Positions 41,333-44,178 of a stretch of 44,178 bases of DNA are shown here, one piece after another. Within the stretch, counting starts at the first letter, position 1. Every line of letters starts with the position of its first letter. The position numbers and the translations under genes were made by a program. A model generated the notes under the pieces. It ran no database searches, had not been told where the DNA came from, and worked only from the letters and a program-made list of their open reading frames with translations. Source of the DNA: Ruminococcus sp. (lineage in GTDB: Bacteria > Bacillota > Clostridia > Oscillospirales > Ruminococcaceae). The stretch covers positions 1 through 44,178 of the forward strand of contig JAAVHI010000106.1 in assembly GCA_014799785.1 (NCBI GenBank), written 5' to 3'.

Positions 41333-42739
41333 TTATATCATGTCGAGTATTTCGCCGATAGTGCGGTTTTCGTCCTCTATGCCTCTGAAAAGCACGCGGC
41401 AGAGGTAATAGTAGAAGTACTGCATTTCCTCCTCGGTAACGGCGTCCACCCTGTACTCGAAATTGAAGTTCAGACCGTTGTCCTCGGGACGGTGCATTAC
41501 CGTAAGGTACAGCGGCTGTCCCGCTACGCCGTTGGTGTACCACATACTCTTATAGGGAATGTCGGGCATATCCTCGGAGGCTTTCTGAGAGGTAAGGGGC
41601 TGATATGTCAGCGAAATGCTCTCGTAGCTTGAACCGGGAGTAATATTCCAGTACTTGTTGCGCTTCATTGTCATTTCGATAGGGTCAAAATTAACGTGGC
41701 GGAATATCTTGTTCTGCTCCGTCTGTATCATTTTAATTCCGTCAAGGAACGTCATTTCGGGCTCCATAACGGTACGCATGGGGAAAAAGTGTATTCTTGT
41801 GCCGCCGCAGTATTTTTCCGCGACTGTGCCGCGTCTGGATACGCATGTCTTGATCGAAACGTCCTTTTCGTTGTCGTTGAACTTTGAAAGAACGGTGCGC
41901 AGACCCATAAGCAGCAGGCAGGCCATAGGCACTCTGTACAGCTCGCAGAATTTTATCAGCCGCATTGAGGCTTCCTTTTCGAGCGGATAAACCGATATTG
42001 AAGCCACGGGGCTTTTTGATATTACCATAGCGTAACGCTGATCGGGATTGTTGTTTTCCCGCCGCTGTGTAAGAAGCCTTCCCTGTCCCGCAAAGTCGGT
42101 GTACATAGGCTCGCTTTCGGCGATAACGCTGTCCCAGTATTCCTCGTCCTTCTTTTTCAAAGGAGAGCCTGCCTCGTACGCCAGATCCTTTTCAAGCTGC
42201 GCGATATATGAACGCATCGGCGCGGGCTTTTCGTAGTCGTACATCATCGAACAGTATGTCTGAAGCACTATTTTATTGAAGCCGATAATGGAGCTTGAAT
42301 CCATAGTCATGTGGTCTACCTTAAGATAAAGACCGCTGTAGCCGTCGGGAAGCTTTACCATGACCACCTGATTCATGGGTGAATTGAACCTCTCAAAAGG
42401 GATCGCCGTCCATTTCCGCATTTCGTTGTGAGCGTCCTCTTCGTTCCATGAGGAGAAATCCACAAAGGGAATCTCCCTCTCCTCAAAGGGAACAATGTAC
42501 TGATACACCGTATCGTCCTCGTCCTTAACGAACCGCAGACGCATGGTCTCAAACATTTCGTAAGCCTTATAGACCGCCTTTTTCAGCACACTGAAGTCCA
42601 CTTCCTGCTGAACGTACAGACCCGTTCCGATGCAAAGCACCTGTGCGGGGGAAAACTTTATCGTGTAATTGTGAAGCCTCTGGGCGGCGCAGAGCGGATA
42701 GCATTTCATGACCGCGCCGTTGATGTTGAACTCTTTCAT
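41333..42739 (-). CDS. Stand-alone condensation-type (CAT-fold) acyltransferase
   Basis: A 468-residue protein; ATG 42739 follows GGAGG. It has a two-lobe architecture of NRPS condensation and related wax-ester/alcohol acyltransferases. The active-site HHxxxDG appears as DHMTMDS (His143, Asp147): the catalytic second His and the structural Asp are kept, the first His and Gly are not. The second lobe contains VPMACLLLMGLRTVLSKFND and KTCVSRRG, and INYQ/FNFEYR-like strands near the C-terminus. It likely joins an acyl group from the neighbouring ACP to an amine or alcohol acceptor. No full NRPS module is present. Product unknown. Confidence 0.82.
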   Translation of the reverse strand: MKEFNINGAVMKCYPLCAAQRLHNYTIKFSPAQVLCIGTGLYVQQEVDFSVLKKAVYKAYEMFETMRLRFVKDEDDTVYQYIVPFEEREIPFVDFSSWNEEDAHNEMRKWTAIPFERFNSPMNQVVMVKLPDGYSGLYLKVDHMTMDSSSIIGFNKIVLQTYCSMMYDYEKPAPMRSYIAQLEKDLAYEAGSPLKKKDEEYWDSVIAESEPMYTDFAGQGRLLTQRRENNNPDQRYAMVISKSPVASISVYPLEKEASMRLIKFCELYRVPMACLLLMGLRTVLSKFNDNEKDVSIKTCVSRRGTVAEKYCGGTRIHFFPMRTVMEPEMTFLDGIKMIQTEQNKIFRHVNFDPIEMTMKRNKYWNITPGSSYESISLTYQPLTSQKASEDMPDIPYKSMWYTNGVAGQPLYLTVMHRPEDNGLNFNFEYRVDAVTEEEMQYFYYYLCRVLFRGIEDENRTIGEILDMI

Positions 42740-42759
42740 ATTAAACCTCCGTTACCAAC

Positions 42760-43716
42760 TTATCCAACGTATTTTTCAAGAAAGCTTTTGACCTTTGCTT
42801 CGTACGTTTCCTTGCTTTCGTAGTATGAAGCCGCGTGAGCAGCATTGTCAACAATAAGAATGTCCTTTGCCGAACGGCAGGCCTTGTAGTTTTCCTCCGT
42901 CATCCAAAGCGGGACAAAATCGTCCTCCCTGCCGTGAATGAACAGCATCGGTATACCCGTCGAACGCACCGCGTCGAGAGTGGAGTAATCCTTGAAGCCG
43001 TAGCCCGCTTTCGAGCGGCACATTGCCTCGTTTATATTCATTATGGGGAAAGGCGGCAGGTGGTAGTCTCTTTTGAGTATATGTGCAAAAACGTCGTAGG
43101 GAGAGGTGAACGCGCAGTCCGCGATAACAGCCTTTACGCAACGGGACAGGCTTGAAAGTCCCGCAGTCATAAGCGCGATAGTTGCGCCCATAGACACGCC
43201 GTAAAGGACTATCTCCGCGTTGCCCTCAAATCTGCGCTCCATGCAGTCAACCCATGCTTTCATGTCGTACCTGTCAAGGATGCCGAAGCCAACGTAGTCT
43301 CCCTCGCTTTTGCCGTGCGCCCTGTGATCCACTATAAGACAATTATACCCCATTTTGTGGAAAAAAACCGAGATGGCGGCGCAGTCCTTAAGACCGCAGC
43401 CCGTGTAGCCGTGACCGCATATTGCAAGCTTATTGGTCTGATATTCGGCGGGAAGAAAATCGCCGTGAAGCGTAAGCCCGTCGCGGGAAGTGATAGTGAG
43501 GTGCTCCAGCGGCTGAGCCAGGAGCCATTCCTTGTTGGGAGTGATGATTTTTTTGTATTCCTCCCATGTAGCCATGTCAGCCATTTCGTTAAGATCAACT
43601 CTTAAAACGTCCTGACGGGGAATTACCCTGTTAAAAAGGGTAAGCGCGCCCGCCGTACAGGCTGTTCCCAATGCTGCCGTACCTATGGCAGCTGCTCCGA
43701 AAAGTACTTTTTTCAT
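42760..43716 (-). CDS. Alpha/beta hydrolase, membrane-anchored
   Basis: A 318-residue protein from ATG 43716; ATG 43728 adding MVAN is the alternative. The N-terminal hydrophobic segment (about 3-27) is probably an anchor. The hydrolase fold has oxyanion loop CGHGYTGCG, nucleophile elbow YGVSMGA (Ser175), acid in HGREDDFVP and His in DNAAHAAS. The nearest type is the S9/BAAT-like or YqkD-like hydrolases. As first gene of the cluster (20 nt before the condensation-type gene) it may act as thioesterase or remove or transfer the acyl product. The leader has the unusual SD-hairpin-AUG structure. Confidence 0.88.
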   Translation of the reverse strand: MKKVLFGAAAIGTAALGTACTAGALTLFNRVIPRQDVLRVDLNEMADMATWEEYKKIITPNKEWLLAQPLEHLTITSRDGLTLHGDFLPAEYQTNKLAICGHGYTGCGLKDCAAISVFFHKMGYNCLIVDHRAHGKSEGDYVGFGILDRYDMKAWVDCMERRFEGNAEIVLYGVSMGATIALMTAGLSSLSRCVKAVIADCAFTSPYDVFAHILKRDYHLPPFPIMNINEAMCRSKAGYGFKDYSTLDAVRSTGIPMLFIHGREDDFVPLWMTEENYKACRSAKDILIVDNAAHAASYYESKETYEAKVKSFLEKYVG

Positions 43717-43758
43717 GTTTGCGACCATTTTCTCCTGTGAGAAAATGAGTCCTCCTTT
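43714..43758 (-). promoter_or_regulatory. Leader with SD, 22-nt hairpin, then AUG (second copy)
   Basis: On the minus strand AAAGGAGG (43758-43751), 3 nt, a perfect 9-bp hairpin (CATTTTCTC, loop ACAG, GAGAAAATG; 43747-43726), 9 nt beginning GTC, then ATG (43716-43714). Spacing and much of the sequence are the same as at 5022-5066. An inner AGGAG in the hairpin could serve ATG 43728 as an alternative start. Confidence 0.65.
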
Positions 43759-43808
43759 CCCGACGTTTTTCTGGATTTTCCGATGATTTATAATGTTTTG
43801 CGCGGATT

Positions 43809-43866
43809 TTCGACCGTTGGTCGAATTTCTTTAGTTAATTATACCATTTTTTCGACCGGCGGTCAA
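43809..43866 (-). promoter_or_regulatory. Cluster promoter framed by two matching operators
   Basis: Minus strand TTGACC (43866-43861), 17 nt, TATAAT (43843-43838). Two palindromes of the same sequence flank it: TTCGACCGTTGGTCGAA (43809-43825, just downstream of the transcription start) and TTCGACCGGCGGTCAA (43851-43866, covering the -35). This is a typical TetR/MarR-style repression layout; no regulator gene is seen in the window. Confidence 0.78.
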
Positions 43867-43954
43867 CTCTCTTTTTAACTAAAATTTATATTGAAACGGA
43901 AATTTTTTTGTGCTATAATTATATAAGATACAGTAAATTTTGATTTTACGCACC

Positions 43955-44175
43955 ATGTAACAAATCTTAGGCGGCGAAGCCGCCGACATCAGCTGGTCGA
44001 GCTGAGCCCAGCTCGCAGAAGTCCAGAGGGCGGAGCCCTTTGGTCGCGCTCCGCAGAGCGCGAAATCACCCTCCCCGTGCCCGCAGGCGCATATCGTTCA
44101 AAACGGTGAAAGGGGTGAGGAATGACGAAAGTCATTCCGAGGGGGAGCGGACACGACCGCTCCCCCTTGTTACAT
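43955..44175. repeat. 221-bp GC-rich element of consecutive hairpins
   Basis: Bounded by ATGTAACAA (43955-43963) and TTGTTACAT (44167-44175). Inside follow hairpins GGCGGC-GAA-GCCGCC (43970-43984), AGCTGG...CCAGCT (from 43991), GGGC-GGA-GCCC (44028-44038), GCGCTC-CGCA-GAGCGC, GGAATGAC-GAAA-GTCATTCC (44119-44138) and GGGGGAGCGG-ACACGA-CCGCTCCCCC (44141-44166). No ORF. It probably is a dispersed non-coding repeat; it may continue past the window end. Together with the promoter and leader entries it explains the gap after 43728. Confidence 0.6.
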
Positions 44176-44178
44176 TAC

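Noticed and set aside
43955..44175. CRISPR array
   Set aside because: The hairpins differ in sequence and spacing; there is no regular direct repeat with unique spacers.

Overview
The window looks like a chromosomal segment of a Gram-positive anaerobe of the Ruminococcus / Oscillospiraceae type (Clostridia). The reasons are consensus sigma-A promoters, strong GGAGG ribosome-binding sites, lipoboxes, a SpoIVB sporulation protease, several FliB/AraC/YesMN-type proteins, a Tn4451-type serine recombinase and plant-glucan hydrolases. The assignment rests on gene content and style only.

Layout. 1-300: leftward tRNA operon (Val, Asp, Gly) with a near-perfect promoter. 333-2869: DUF4349 lipoprotein and SpoIVB, both leftward. 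2960-5690: palindromic repeats, a small membrane protein, a self-operated LacI regulator and an iron-sulfur flavoprotein. 5740-9345: decayed accessory island with a frameshifted large serine recombinase, a 58-residue TnpW-like ORF behind a consensus promoter, a gene-free tract packed with inverted repeats, a DUF4230-like protein and two gene stumps meeting at one junction. 9341-13000: heterodimeric ABC exporter with a terminator-like leader. 13269-18413: tandem PPK2 polyphosphate kinase, a FliB-like protein without the Cys cluster, and a MetRS-like synthetase with an altered KMSKS loop. 18504-22501: YesM/YesN-type two-component system around an unknown membrane-anchored protein. 22534-26474: glyA, a FliB-type protein, rarA. 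26600-27962: S1-domain protein and a small unknown, leftward. 28088-34552: long rightward run (DUF951, prfA, Sua5/TsaC, coaE, lytic transglycosylase, M18 aminopeptidase, small proteins, GNAT) closed by a terminator. 34583-38970: beta-glucan locus (GH5, sugar-binding lipoprotein, AraC regulator, GH16 lipoprotein). 39069-43866: leftward five-gene cluster (alpha/beta hydrolase, stand-alone condensation-type protein, acyl carrier protein, adenylate-forming ligase, SCP2 protein) behind a promoter framed by two matching palindromes. 43955-44175: element made of consecutive hairpins.

Most interesting. (1) The 39-44 kb cluster resembles a dissociated C / ACP / AMP-ligase assembly line of unknown product. 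(2) Two unrelated genes share an identical leader geometry: SD, 3 nt, a 22-nt hairpin, 9 nt, AUG; spoIVB has a looser version. (3) Several families of palindromic repeats occupy intergenic regions. (4) A FliB paralogue appears to have lost its metal-cluster half. (5) The island carries a dense inverted-repeat tract of unknown role. No CRISPR array, rRNA or complete insertion sequence was seen.
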